Source: Cognatundibacterium griseum (lineage in GTDB: Bacteria > Pseudomonadota > Gammaproteobacteria > Burkholderiales > Burkholderiaceae_D). From it: DNA of 64,000 nt. The notes under the pieces were generated by a model that saw only the letters and a list, made by a program, of their open reading frames with translations, was not told the origin of the DNA and searched no databases. Within the stretch, counting starts at the first letter, position 1; each line of letters opens with the position of its first letter. Shown here piece after piece: positions 1-8,579 of the stretch. The stretch lies in assembly GCF_014284195.1 (NCBI RefSeq), contig NZ_JACOGC010000008.1, positions 45,981 through 109,980 on the forward strand, in the 5' to 3' direction. The position numbers were made by a program, and so were the translations under genes.

Positions 1-528
1 CTCACGCCGCACCACTTCATCGGCATCCACCGATTCCCGCGGACATCCCAGATCGCGCATCAGCTGTGCCGCTGGCAGGGAATTGTCAAATTCTTTCTGA
101 TCGGTATAAAAGTGCAGGATGCCGGCGGTCAGGTGATCGTAAGTAATTCCTGTCTCTGCGCGCAAAGCCTGTAATGTCTGGCGACTGTATTCAGAAATAG
201 CCACGATTTGACGGATATTGTGCGCAGTGCGCTGCGGCGTGCATTCACGCAGAAAATGCATGCCCCAGATCCATTGCAGCAGATCGGCGCGCGGCCGGAA
301 CAGCAGGGGAGCGTCGTCCTGCCCCAGCCACTTCAGCACTTTCAGCGGAGCGGACGGATTGGCCCACGGCTCGGCATGGGATACCGAAATCTGACAGCCG
401 TTGGCGAAGCTGGTTTCCTGCGCAGCTCCGGGCTGACGTTCGATGACGGTGACTTCATGCCCCTGGCGGGATAAGAACCAGGCACTGGCTGTGCCGATGA
501 TGCCGGCACCGAGGACGATGACTTTCAT
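1..528 (-). CDS. dadA: D-amino-acid dehydrogenase, N-terminal part (cut by window edge)
   Basis: The frame is open from the ATG at 528 down to base 1, giving 176 residues of a flavoprotein that is normally about 430. It starts MKVIVLGAGIIGTASAW, the dinucleotide-binding GxGxxG fold of FAD amine oxidoreductases, followed by a stretch (ETSFANGCQISVSHAEPWA) typical of the small subunit DadA. DadA deaminates D-alanine and other D-amino acids to keto acids at the inner membrane and passes electrons to the respiratory chain. An AGGAG ribosome site sits 8 bases before the ATG. The rest of the gene lies to the left of the window. I am confident of the family, somewhat less of the exact substrate. Confidence 0.85.
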   Translation of the reverse strand, partial: MKVIVLGAGIIGTASAWFLSRQGHEVTVIERQPGAAQETSFANGCQISVSHAEPWANPSAPLKVLKWLGQDDAPLLFRPRADLLQWIWGMHFLRECTPQRTAHNIRQIVAISEYSRQTLQALRAETGITYDHLTAGILHFYTDQKEFDNSLPAAQLMRDLGCPRESVDADEVVRRE

Positions 529-638
529 GACGGAATTCTCCTGTGTGATCTGGAGAAATTGTAAGAAGTCCGGGGTTTTTTATGTAATCAGAAATAGCTG
601 AAATATTTTTATTTTAAAAAGTAAGATCAGAATTGATG

Positions 639-656
639 TTTATTTTTAAAAATAAA
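639..656. promoter_or_regulatory. 18-bp perfect AT palindrome upstream of dadA
   Basis: TTTATTTTTAAAAATAAA is a perfect palindrome about 110 bases upstream of the dadA start and just past the stop of the small hypothetical gene. The surrounding 528-670 gap is strongly AT-rich. It could be an operator, for instance for an Lrp-type regulator of D-alanine use, or part of a terminator for the leftward operon. Neither role is proven by sequence alone. Confidence 0.35.
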
Positions 657-670
657 TTTGCTCTCTTTAA

Positions 671-1039
671 CTATTTTTGAATTTTTATCTTCGTGATTTC
701 CTGCGTCACTGCGCGGGTAATCATTTCTTCCAGTGATTTTTTCAGTCCGGCCCGGATTTCTGTCGTCAGTCCTTCCACGGCGGTTTGCAGCACATCGGCC
801 AGGTTGTCCCGTACGCGATGTTCCAGAACGAAATCGATGCGCCCCAGTACTTGCTTCAGCGTTTCTTCTTTGATGCGTTGTTCCAGCTGTTGCCAGTCTT
901 CCTGCGTCAAGACGGCGGACGTTGATTGAAGCAGCGGTTGAGATGTGGCGGCGGTCTTTTCTGCCGGAACGCTGACCGGTGTTTCCGGGAAAATGATTTC
1001 TGTCAGCAGTGGGATATTGTCTTCTTGAGCAGTAGGCAT
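671..1039 (-). CDS. small hypothetical protein downstream of holC
   Basis: The gene encodes 122 residues starting MPTAQEDNIPLLTEII. The ATG lies one base past the holC stop codon, so a start inside holC is not needed. The N-terminal half is loose and rich in Pro, Ala and Ser. The C-terminal half is a predicted amphipathic helix with many charged residues (LEQRIKEETLKQVLGRIDFV and onwards). Burkholderiales often carry a small unnamed protein at this place after holC, which may be the DUF2486 type, but I cannot confirm that family here. The function is unknown. It is the last gene of the folD-prlC-holC operon. Confidence 0.65.
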   Translation of the reverse strand: MPTAQEDNIPLLTEIIFPETPVSVPAEKTAATSQPLLQSTSAVLTQEDWQQLEQRIKEETLKQVLGRIDFVLEHRVRDNLADVLQTAVEGLTTEIRAGLKKSLEEMITRAVTQEITKIKIQK

Positions 1040-1040
1040 A

Positions 1041-1457
1041 TTATTTGGCGACGTGATGGCTGAGCTGATAGCCTTGCTGCTGATAGTGGCGATAGCGCTC
1101 ACGCGCGGCAAGGGTTTCAGCTTCTCCGGTGGAGACGATTTCTATCATGCGCGCAAAGCGTGAAAAATGCTCGGGAATCAATTCGCTCAGGTTGATCAGC
1201 AGCCCGGTATGAGGCGCATGATCCAGACCCTGATGGGACAGAAGCACCGGTGTCTGTGCTGCCAGCGCATCACCCGCCATCACATGCGGCAAAAAATCTT
1301 CCTGACTGAATGTCCACAGCATTTCACTGAAACGGCGCAGGGCCTGAATATCGTTGTGGTAAACAGTCATGGACTGACCGGCGGCACGCGCTTTACGTAC
1401 CAGCCGGCAGGCATACAAAAATGGTTCGCTGACTTTGCTGTGAAAGTCGATGCGCAT
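1041..1457 (-). CDS. holC: DNA polymerase III subunit chi
   Basis: The product is 138 residues starting MRIDFHSKVSEPFLYACRLV, which matches the betaproteobacterial HolC start. Chi bridges the clamp-loader complex (through psi) and single-stranded-DNA-binding protein during replication. Family features are the early 'ACRLVRKA' helix, the LWTFSQEDFLPH stretch and the C-terminal ARERYRHYQQQGY segment, which is close to E. coli ARERYKAYRVAGF. A start seven codons upstream (1478) is possible but would overlap the previous gene; the ATG at 1457 sits 4 bases after that gene's stop. The short spacing on both sides indicates one transcript with its neighbours. Confidence 0.88.
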   Translation of the reverse strand: MRIDFHSKVSEPFLYACRLVRKARAAGQSMTVYHNDIQALRRFSEMLWTFSQEDFLPHVMAGDALAAQTPVLLSHQGLDHAPHTGLLINLSELIPEHFSRFARMIEIVSTGEAETLAARERYRHYQQQGYQLSHHVAK

Positions 1458-1461
1458 ACTG

Positions 1462-2079
1462 TCAGAAGCGGAAGCCATTGTCCGTATCCGGTTTTTTCAC
1501 AGGGAGGGATTTTCTGGCTGGTGCGGCAGGCGTCTGGGTTACCGCTTTACCGTTGTCAGCAGCTGACGGTGCGGCGCTTTCTGCAGGCGGATAGCGATAA
1601 CCGGCCGGCAGGCGGTTGCTCGACGGATAACCGGCGCTGGTCAGGGCAGACTGCCATTCTTCGGTGCTGAAGCCGCGCAGTTTCTGACGTCCGACCAGCA
1701 ATAACGGAAGCTGGGTATCGCCGCCAGCCTGCTTCAGTTTTTCGATATCGTCGTTGGATTTGACGGTTTTTTCCGCAAAAGGCACGCCTGCTGATCTGAG
1801 CATGTTTTTTCCGTCATTGCACGGTGCGCAACTGGCGCCGGTGTAGATAACGACCGGACTTTGCGCAACAGCCTGCGCCAGTTCGTAAGGCAGATTGCTG
1901 GTATCGATGGCGCTGTTTAAATCCCGTTTTTCCACGAGTTTTTGATTGACCGGCGGCGGTGTGTCGGAATAAGTGACTTTCCCATCCGGCCCGACCGATT
2001 TATAGAGCTGGGCCTGAGCGCTGCCCGCCGCGAACAACGCAGGCAGTAACAGGCAGATTAAATGACGGTGCAGTTTCAT
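1462..2079 (-). CDS. DUF4124 / glutaredoxin-like periplasmic protein
   Basis: The protein is 205 residues with a clear signal peptide (MKLHRHLICLLLPALFAAGS, cleavage near AQA). A DUF4124 segment follows (LYKSVGPDGKVTYSDTPPP). Next is a small thioredoxin-like fold with a CAPC redox motif in 'YTGASCAPCNDGKNML' and the cis-proline region 'TQLPLLLVGRQKLRGF'. The tail is low-complexity and Ala/Pro-rich. The architecture suggests a secreted thiol-disulfide or glutaredoxin-type protein, but its partner is unknown. The gene lies 8 bases after prlC and 4 bases before holC, in the same operon. Confidence 0.75.
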   Translation of the reverse strand: MKLHRHLICLLLPALFAAGSAQAQLYKSVGPDGKVTYSDTPPPVNQKLVEKRDLNSAIDTSNLPYELAQAVAQSPVVIYTGASCAPCNDGKNMLRSAGVPFAEKTVKSNDDIEKLKQAGGDTQLPLLLVGRQKLRGFSTEEWQSALTSAGYPSSNRLPAGYRYPPAESAAPSAADNGKAVTQTPAAPARKSLPVKKPDTDNGFRF

Positions 2080-2087
2080 AACACTCC

Positions 2088-4151
2088 TCAGGCAGTCATG
2101 CCGCTATGCCGCAATAACGCGTCGATCTGCGGCTCTCTGCCGCGGAAAGCCTTGAATGATTCCAGAGCAGGGCGTGAGCCACCCATTTCCAGCACTTCCT
2201 GGCGGAATTTCTGTCCGACTTGCCCTGACAGTGTGCTGCCATCTTGCTGACCATGTTCCTCAAAGGCAGCAAAGGCATCGGCGGACAAGACTTCGGCCCA
2301 TTTGTAGCTGTAATAACCGGCCGCATAGCCACCGGCAAAAATATGACTGAAAGAATGCTGCAAACGGTTGAATTCCGGCGCGGTGAATACCGATACCTGT
2401 TCCCGCACTGTGTTCAGCATGTCCTGTACTGACTGGGTGCCGTGCGGATCGAACTGGTCATGCAGGCGCATGTCGAACAGGGCGAATTCTACCTGGCGCA
2501 GTGTCTGCAAACCCGACTGGAAATTTTTTGCTGCAAGCATTTTGTCGTACAGACTGCGGGGCAGCGTTTCGCCCGATTCTGCATGTGCCGTCATCTGCTG
2601 CAATACATCCCATTCCCAGCAGAAATTTTCCATGAACTGGGACGGCAATTCCACCGCATCCCATTCAACGCCGGAAATTCCGGAAACTGACAACTCATCG
2701 ACTTGTGTCAGCAGATGGTGCAGGCCATGTCCAAACTCATGGAACAGCGTAATCACTTCATCATGCGTGAAGCAGGCTGGTTTGGCTACGCCATCGACAA
2801 CAACAGGTTCGGTGAAATTGCAGACCAGATAAGCAACCGGCGTTTGCACGCTGCCGGATTTGAGCCGGCGTCCACGGACGTCATCCATCCAGGCGCCGCC
2901 GCGTTTGCCGTTGCGGGCATATAAATCGAGATAAAACTGGCCGATCAGCTGGTCGTCTTTTTCGATACGGTAAAACTTCACGTCAGGATGCCAGACGCTG
3001 GCATGATCCGGTTTGATGCTGACACCGAACAGGGTCTGTATCACCAGAAACAGGCCCTGAATTACTTTGGGTTCCTGGAAATATTGTTTGACTTCATGTT
3101 CGGAGAACGCATAGCGCTGTTCCCGTAATTTTTCTGAGGCATACGCCACGTCCCAGGCCTCCAGTTTTTCTATGCCCAGATGTTGTGCTGCGAATTCACG
3201 CAGTTCCTGCAGGTCTTTTTCGGCGTAAGGGCGCGCGCGCTGAGCCAGGTCTTGCAGGAACCGGCTGACCTGCTCAGGTGACTCTGCCATTTTGCTGACC
3301 AGAGAGACTTCGGCAAAATTCCGGTAGCCAAGCAGCCCGGCTTCTTCGCGCCGCAACTGTAATAATTCCGTGATGATGGCAGTGTTGTCCCACTCCGGCT
3401 TGGCACCGAGTTCTGAAGCTTTGGTGGCGTTGGCACGATAAATCGTTTCACGCACGCTGCGCTCCTCAGCATATTGCAGCAGGGGAAAATAAGAGGGGAA
3501 ATGCAGCGTGAATTTGTAGCCAGTTTTTTGCTCGCGTTCAGCCGCATTTTTTGCCGCCAGGATCACATCCTCAGGCAGCCCGCGCAGTTGCTGGCGGTCT
3601 TCTATCAGCAATTCGTAGGCATTAGTCGCATCCAGAACGTTTTCAGAAAAACGGGTGGACAACTGCGCCTGCTTTTCCTGAATTTCAGCGTAACGCTGTT
3701 TTTGTTCCGCAGGAAGTTCCGCCCCGCCCAGCCGGAAATCCCGGATCGCATTGCGGATGATGGTCTGGCGTGCCGCCGGCCAGGAAGCAAACTCCGGATG
3801 CCCGAGCAAGGCTTTATACTGACTGAATAATGTCAGATTCTGCCCCAGCTCGGTCCAGAATTCGGTGACTGCGGGCTGGTTTTCATTGTAGGCCGCGCGC
3901 AGCTCCGGCGTATCGGCAACTGCATTGAGATGGCTGACAACGCCCCAGACCCTTGCCAGTTTTTCGGTGGCATTTTCCAGCGGTTCGACGATATTTTCCC
4001 AGCTGACCTGAATCTGGTCATTGGTGATTCTGTCAATGACTGCGCGGTTTTCCGTTAATAAAATCTGTACCGCAGGAGAAATCTGTTCCGCACTGATTTC
4101 GGTGAAACGCGGTAAATCGCTCAGGTCAAGCAAAGGAGAATGGTCCGTCAT
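2088..4151 (-). CDS. prlC: oligopeptidase A (M3 family zinc metallopeptidase)
   Basis: The product is 687 residues, the usual size for PrlC/OpdA. The zinc-binding helix HEFGHGLHHLLTQ is visible, together with the downstream Glu in 'SGVEWDAVELPSQFMENFCW'. The enzyme acts in the cytoplasm on oligopeptides, including cleaved signal peptides. The start codon lies one base after the folD stop, so it is translationally linked to folD. The folD-prlC pairing is common in Burkholderiales. No irregularities are seen. Confidence 0.95.
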   Translation of the reverse strand: MTDHSPLLDLSDLPRFTEISAEQISPAVQILLTENRAVIDRITNDQIQVSWENIVEPLENATEKLARVWGVVSHLNAVADTPELRAAYNENQPAVTEFWTELGQNLTLFSQYKALLGHPEFASWPAARQTIIRNAIRDFRLGGAELPAEQKQRYAEIQEKQAQLSTRFSENVLDATNAYELLIEDRQQLRGLPEDVILAAKNAAEREQKTGYKFTLHFPSYFPLLQYAEERSVRETIYRANATKASELGAKPEWDNTAIITELLQLRREEAGLLGYRNFAEVSLVSKMAESPEQVSRFLQDLAQRARPYAEKDLQELREFAAQHLGIEKLEAWDVAYASEKLREQRYAFSEHEVKQYFQEPKVIQGLFLVIQTLFGVSIKPDHASVWHPDVKFYRIEKDDQLIGQFYLDLYARNGKRGGAWMDDVRGRRLKSGSVQTPVAYLVCNFTEPVVVDGVAKPACFTHDEVITLFHEFGHGLHHLLTQVDELSVSGISGVEWDAVELPSQFMENFCWEWDVLQQMTAHAESGETLPRSLYDKMLAAKNFQSGLQTLRQVEFALFDMRLHDQFDPHGTQSVQDMLNTVREQVSVFTAPEFNRLQHSFSHIFAGGYAAGYYSYKWAEVLSADAFAAFEEHGQQDGSTLSGQVGQKFRQEVLEMGGSRPALESFKAFRGREPQIDALLRHSGMTA

Positions 4152-4152
4152 C

Positions 4153-4998
4153 TTAATTTCTTTCAGCAGCTTCTATGGTATTGACCAGCAACATGGTAAT
4201 CGTCATCGGACCGACACCTCCGGGAACCGGGGTGATGTAGCCGGCTACCTCTTTGGTCGGCAGATAATCCACGTCGCCGCACAGTTTGCCCTCGTCGTCG
4301 CGGTTCATACCGACATCGATCACGGCAGCGCCCGGCTTCACCATGTCTGCCGTCACGATATTGCGTTTGCCGGTAGCAACAACGAGGATATCGGCGTTAC
4401 GGGTATGTGCCGCCAGATCGCGGGTCTTGGAATTGCAGATGGTGACGGTAGCGCCGGCTTGCAAGAGCAGCATGGCCTGTGGTTTGCCGACGATGTTGGA
4501 TGCACCGACCACGACTGCATTCGCGCCGCGCACCGGATAATTGATTGATTCCAGCATTTTCATCACACCATAAGGGGTGCAGGGGCGGAACAGTGGCTGG
4601 CCGGTCATCAGCAGACCCGCATTGCTGATATGAAAACCGTCCACGTCTTTTTCTGCCGCAATCGCTTCGATGACTTTATTGGCATCAATATGTGACGGGA
4701 GCGGCAGCTGAACCAGAATGCCATGGATTTTCGGATCATGGTTCAGGCGGTCTATATGCGCCAGCAGGGCACTCTCGGTCAGCGTGGCATCGTAGTTTTC
4801 AAGTACGGAATAAAAGCCGCAGTCTTCGCAGGCTTTGACTTTGTTTCTCACATACACCTGGGACGCAGGATTTTCCCCGACCAGAATGACGGCCAGGCCG
4901 GGTTGTTTGCCTTTGGCTGTCAGCGTTTTTGCACGCTGCGTCACGTCAGCACGTATTTGTTGGGAGAGGAGTGTTCCGTTGATGATCTGGGCAGTCAT
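4153..4998 (-). CDS. folD: methylenetetrahydrofolate dehydrogenase / cyclohydrolase
   Basis: The product is 281 residues from the ATG at 4998 ([19 protein letters not shown]). A longer open frame extends upstream to 5193, but its 65 extra residues are AT-rich and unlike FolD. Family motifs are [19 protein letters not shown] with the catalytic Lys region, the ILVQLPLP loop, [11 protein letters not shown], and the NADP-binding [17 protein letters not shown]. The C-terminal signature [15 protein letters not shown] is present. FolD supplies 10-formyl- and 5,10-methenyl-THF for purine and formyl-Met synthesis. It is the first gene of a five-gene leftward operon. Confidence 0.96.
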   Translation of the reverse strand: MTAQIINGTLLSQQIRADVTQRAKTLTAKGKQPGLAVILVGENPASQVYVRNKVKACEDCGFYSVLENYDATLTESALLAHIDRLNHDPKIHGILVQLPLPSHIDANKVIEAIAAEKDVDGFHISNAGLLMTGQPLFRPCTPYGVMKMLESINYPVRGANAVVVGASNIVGKPQAMLLLQAGATVTICNSKTRDLAAHTRNADILVVATGKRNIVTADMVKPGAAVIDVGMNRDDEGKLCGDVDYLPTKEVAGYITPVPGGVGPMTITMLLVNTIEAAERN

Positions 4999-5157
4999 GA
5001 TGGTGGGATGTGAGAAAAGACAAGCCAAGATTATAAAGGATGACAGGCAGCCCTTGGATTTCTTGACGATCGGTACCGCCATCGCAAAACAGATATCACG
5101 GCTGTATTGGGGGAAACAATAGGAAATTTTAGGTATTGCCTTTATGAAATTAAATTG

Positions 5158-5198
5158 TACGAAAAAGATACAGAAAACTACAAAAATATACAAAACAG
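5158..5198. promoter_or_regulatory. phased A-tracts (likely curved DNA) between folD and TonB receptor
   Basis: Four TAC-then-A-tract units start at 5158, 5169, 5179 and 5189, spaced 11, 10 and 10 bases. A-tracts repeated once per helical turn are known to curve DNA. The gap of about 350 bases between folD and the receptor holds no credible gene; it is AT-rich and carries these repeats plus the direct repeat listed next. A role in transcription of either divergent gene is an inference. Confidence 0.45.
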
Positions 5199-5284
5199 CT
5201 ATAAAGAGTTTGACAGTACGGACGGGCTGATGGCTTCATGCTAGTTATGAAAAATAATTTCCAAAAAAAATAATAACGGAAAGT

Positions 5285-5322
5285 TTTTGATTAATTTGTT
5301 TTCTTTGTAATTTTGATTAATT
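5285..5322 (+). repeat. 12-bp direct repeat in the leader of the TonB receptor
   Basis: TTTTGATTAATT occurs exactly at 5285-5296 and again at 5311-5322, 26 bases apart. The second copy ends 13 bases before the GGAG ribosome site at 5335. Two identical sites on nearly the same helix face (about 2.5 turns) suggest an operator for a regulator of the receptor gene. The regulator is not identifiable from the window. Confidence 0.4.
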
Positions 5323-5344
5323 CATCGTACTTTTGGAGTGGACA

Positions 5345-8149
5345 ATGCATAAGGAAAAAGTGATCTCACGATCATTGCGAATGATGTTTTCAGGTAGTCT
5401 GATGGTGGCAGCGGGCGTGATTGCCCAGCCTGTGCTGGCACAGGAAGATGCCAAAATCCAGCGCGTGGAAGTCACGGGGACCAACATCAAACGTGCCGAG
5501 GCTGAAACAGCTTCCCCGGTGCAGATTCTGAATCGTGCCGACATCGACAAATCCGGCAAGGCGACTGTGGCTGAGTTCCTGCAGACACTGGCACTGGACG
5601 GCGCAGGCTCCCTGCCAACCGGTTTTGGTAACGGGTTTGCTGCCGGTTCGACGGCAATTTCCCTGCGCGGTCTGGGTGCAACCTCCACACTGGTATTGTT
5701 GAATGGCCGTCGCATGGCACCGTTTGGCCGTGCTGACGATGGTCAGAAAACGTTTACCGACCTCAGCACCATTCCTATGGAAGTGGTCGAGCGGATTGAA
5801 ATTCTGAAAGACGGTGCGTCTTCTGTGTATGGTGCGGATGCGATTGCCGGCGTGGTCAACATCATTCTGCGTAAAAACTTCACTGGTGTCGTTGCCAGCG
5901 CATCTGCCGGCACTTCCGGTTATCGCGATGCGAATCAGAGCAAGGCTTCTGTCACAGCCGGCTTTGGTGATCTTGAGCAGGATCGCTACAACGTGATTTT
6001 CAACGCGGAAGTATCGAAGTCTGACAAGCTGCAGAACAGCGACCGCGCCGGTCGCCGTGACTGGATTGGCGCCGGTGATCTGCGTCCTTGGGGTTATCCG
6101 ATGACGACGCAGTTTGCAGCCGGTTACATCAGCGGTACAAACAACGCATCTGCCAGCCCGACAGGTTCCATCCGTGATCCTAAGACCTTGAATTACGTTT
6201 CTCTGCCTGGCTGCGCCACATTGTCGGCTACCAAGAATCAGGACCCGGGCGGTGGCTGTCTCTGGTATCAGGACCAGTTCCGTTCCATGCAGCCGCAGAT
6301 TGACAGTGTGAATCTGTTTGCACGCGGCACATGGCAGCTGAATCCGGATATGCAGGCGTATGTGGAAGCCGGCTATTCCCAGCGCAAGACATCATTTACG
6401 ATGACCCCGCCATCCATCACGCCAACCGTGGCTTTTCCGCCGAATGCATCGAATCCGACCGGTGTGATTAACTATGGTTCCGGTGCCGGCACCACGATCG
6501 TGCTGGCGGCAAATCATCCGCAAAACCCATACGGTGTCCCGGTGCGCGTGCGCTATGCGGCATTTGACGTCGGCCCGAGCACCCGTTCTGCAGATAACTC
6601 ATTCAATCGTTTTGTTGCCGGTCTGAAAGGCAATGTGGCAGGCTGGGATTTCGATACAGCGTACTTGCATTCCGAAACACAGCTGCATCTGGATTACAGC
6701 AACATGCTGAATATGGCAGTCGTCAAATCCGCACTGGGCGACCCTAACAGCAAGTATTTCCCATACTACATCGGTGCGCAGGCTGGTAAAAACCCGGCTT
6801 CCCTGTATGCGGCAATGGTGACCAATGCGATTGCTGACGGCACGACCAAGATGGATATCATCGACTTCAAGGCTTCCCGCGAACTGATGCCGCTGGCCGG
6901 CGGTATGATGGGGCTGGCGGTTGGTGCTGAATACCGTCGTGAATCCCTCGACAGTCCATCCCTGAGCGGTACACAGGATGGTTCGATCAATGCCAGCTAT
7001 GTCGCAGCCAAGGGCAGTCAGAATATTGCGGCCTTGTATGCGGAATTGCTGGCACCGGTGTTAAAGACGGTTGAATTGTCTGCCGCCGTGCGTTACGACA
7101 AATACTCCAACTTCAATTCCACCACGCCAAAACTGGGAATCAAGTGGTCACCAATGAAGGAGCTGGCATTCCGCAGCACTTACTCCGAGGGTTTCCGTGC
7201 TCCGGGTGCGGCTGAATCTGGTATTGAAAGCCAGAGTACCGGTTCTGCCACAGTGCGTGACCCGATCCGCTGCCCGAACGGCACACCGCTGCCGGGGGCA
7301 ACAGCGAATGACTGCGCGGCAACGGTTGCTGCCGTCAAGGTGGGCAATCCTAACCTGCAGCCAGAAACATCCAAGGGCTACACCCTGGGTATGGTCTGGG
7401 ATCCGCTGCCAAACACCAGCTTCGCGGTGGATGGCTGGATGATCAAGCGCAGTAACGAAATCAATCCGCTGACGTATGTTGAAGCAGCCGCATTGCCAAC
7501 GGCGATCCGTTCGGACAATAACCTGACCATTGGCGGTGTGGTGACGCCTAACACAGGAACCCTGCTGATTTCCAAGGCGCCATACCAGAACTCCAGCTAT
7601 ACCCAGATCAGTGGTCTGGACGTGGATGCAAAGCAGCGCTTTAACCTGGGCGAATACGGCAAGCTGACAGCAGACGTCCGCTGGACGCACGTGAATTCCT
7701 GGAAGCGCGTTGAAAAGAGCGGCAAAGCATATGAATATGCAGGCACACATGGCAACTGCGACACTTCTAACTGTGCCGGCACACCAAAAGACAAGGTTAA
7801 TCTGATCTTGTCCTGGGATAAGGCTGACTGGAACGTGACCGGTACTGCAAACTACCGCGGCAAAATGAGCAACGTCTATTTCGAAGGCGACCTGTGCGCA
7901 TCGAAACTGGCGAATGGCGGCAATGCACCAACCGCAGACTGCACGCTGGCATCGTTCACAACATTCGACATGTCTTTCCGCTGGAAAGCGATGAAGAATC
8001 TGGAAGTATTCGGTTCCGTGCAAAATCTGTTCGACAAGGTTGCTCCGCTGGATCCGCTGACTTATGGCGGCATGAGCTACAACCCAATGGACTCCAGTGG
8101 CGCGATTGGCCGTTATTTCAAACTGGGTCTGAAGTACAAGTTCAAGTAA
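5345..8149 (+). CDS. TonB-dependent outer-membrane receptor
   Basis: The product is 934 residues from the ATG at 5345, with GGAG 6 bases upstream; the frame also has a TTG at 5333 that I reject. A signal peptide ends near PVLAQED. A TonB-box/plug start (VEVTGTNIKRAEAETASPV) follows, then the plug domain with 'LRGLGATSTLVLLNGRRMAP' and 'IEILKDGASSVYGADAIAGV', and a long beta-barrel. The NIKRAEAETASPV type is common among receptors for peptides, siderophores or carbohydrates; the substrate cannot be told from sequence. Paired cysteines appear in extracellular loop regions. The gene stands alone, with a strong terminator behind it. Confidence 0.93.
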   Translation: MHKEKVISRSLRMMFSGSLMVAAGVIAQPVLAQEDAKIQRVEVTGTNIKRAEAETASPVQILNRADIDKSGKATVAEFLQTLALDGAGSLPTGFGNGFAAGSTAISLRGLGATSTLVLLNGRRMAPFGRADDGQKTFTDLSTIPMEVVERIEILKDGASSVYGADAIAGVVNIILRKNFTGVVASASAGTSGYRDANQSKASVTAGFGDLEQDRYNVIFNAEVSKSDKLQNSDRAGRRDWIGAGDLRPWGYPMTTQFAAGYISGTNNASASPTGSIRDPKTLNYVSLPGCATLSATKNQDPGGGCLWYQDQFRSMQPQIDSVNLFARGTWQLNPDMQAYVEAGYSQRKTSFTMTPPSITPTVAFPPNASNPTGVINYGSGAGTTIVLAANHPQNPYGVPVRVRYAAFDVGPSTRSADNSFNRFVAGLKGNVAGWDFDTAYLHSETQLHLDYSNMLNMAVVKSALGDPNSKYFPYYIGAQAGKNPASLYAAMVTNAIADGTTKMDIIDFKASRELMPLAGGMMGLAVGAEYRRESLDSPSLSGTQDGSINASYVAAKGSQNIAALYAELLAPVLKTVELSAAVRYDKYSNFNSTTPKLGIKWSPMKELAFRSTYSEGFRAPGAAESGIESQSTGSATVRDPIRCPNGTPLPGATANDCAATVAAVKVGNPNLQPETSKGYTLGMVWDPLPNTSFAVDGWMIKRSNEINPLTYVEAAALPTAIRSDNNLTIGGVVTPNTGTLLISKAPYQNSSYTQISGLDVDAKQRFNLGEYGKLTADVRWTHVNSWKRVEKSGKAYEYAGTHGNCDTSNCAGTPKDKVNLILSWDKADWNVTGTANYRGKMSNVYFEGDLCASKLANGGNAPTADCTLASFTTFDMSFRWKAMKNLEVFGSVQNLFDKVAPLDPLTYGGMSYNPMDSSGAIGRYFKLGLKYKFK

Positions 8150-8255
8150 TGGCTGGCGGTGATGGCAGCAATCATCTGAAAATGTGAAACACAAATGAAT
8201 AAGCACATGTCATAGGTGTGCAGCAGACCGTACCTTACCGTAAGGTCTGACCTCG

Positions 8256-8283
8256 GGGCGATGAGAAATCATCGCCCTTTTTT
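8256..8283 (+). terminator. rho-independent terminator after TonB receptor
   Basis: A 9-bp perfect stem GGGCGATGA/TCATCGCCC with a GAAA tetraloop is followed by six T. It lies about 106 bases after the receptor stop codon and separates the gene from the pyruvate dehydrogenase operon. Confidence 0.93.
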
Positions 8284-8337
8284 ATTGGCCGGAGGCAGTA
8301 ATGCAGACTGTCGTTGATCGCAGAAGTATTGTCATCT

Positions 8338-8357
8338 AAAGTGAAAAGGCTCACTTT
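8338..8357. repeat. inverted repeat upstream of aceE
   Basis: AAAGTGA and TCACTTT flank a 6-base spacer about 110 bases upstream of the aceE promoter. It may be a regulator site or a chance hairpin. Apart from this and the aceE promoter, the gap from 8284 to 8579 shows nothing recognisable. Confidence 0.25.
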
Positions 8358-8468
8358 CCTCTCTCGATGCACAGGCTGGCTGGCCATTGCAGAGAGCAGC
8401 ATGAGAAATGATAAACGCAATGTTGCGGCGCAAACAAAATACCGCATTATGAAATTGAATATCGCTAT

Positions 8469-8496
8469 TTGGAAAAATAAAAAACCCTGTTAGAAT
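8469..8496 (+). promoter_or_regulatory. probable sigma-70 promoter of the aceE-aceF-lpdA operon
   Basis: TTGGAA (8469-8474) and TAGAAT (8491-8496) are separated by 16 bases, giving a 5' leader of about 75 bases before the aceE ATG at 8580. An AGGAGA ribosome site begins at 8569. Confidence 0.55.
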
Positions 8497-8579
8497 GCCT
8501 GCACTAACAAATGTAATGCCCTGATTCGTCCATAAGTCAACGCGCATTTTCAGCGAGAATGCACCAACAGGAGACCCTT

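Noticed and set aside
4999..5193. N-terminal extension of FolD by 65 residues
   Set aside because: It is AT-rich, hydrophobic and unlike FolD; the ATG at 4998 gives the normal length.
7148..8206. 352-codon open frame on the minus strand opposite the TonB receptor
   Set aside because: It is antisense to a clear receptor gene and follows its codon bias; the translation matches no known family and has no ribosome site.
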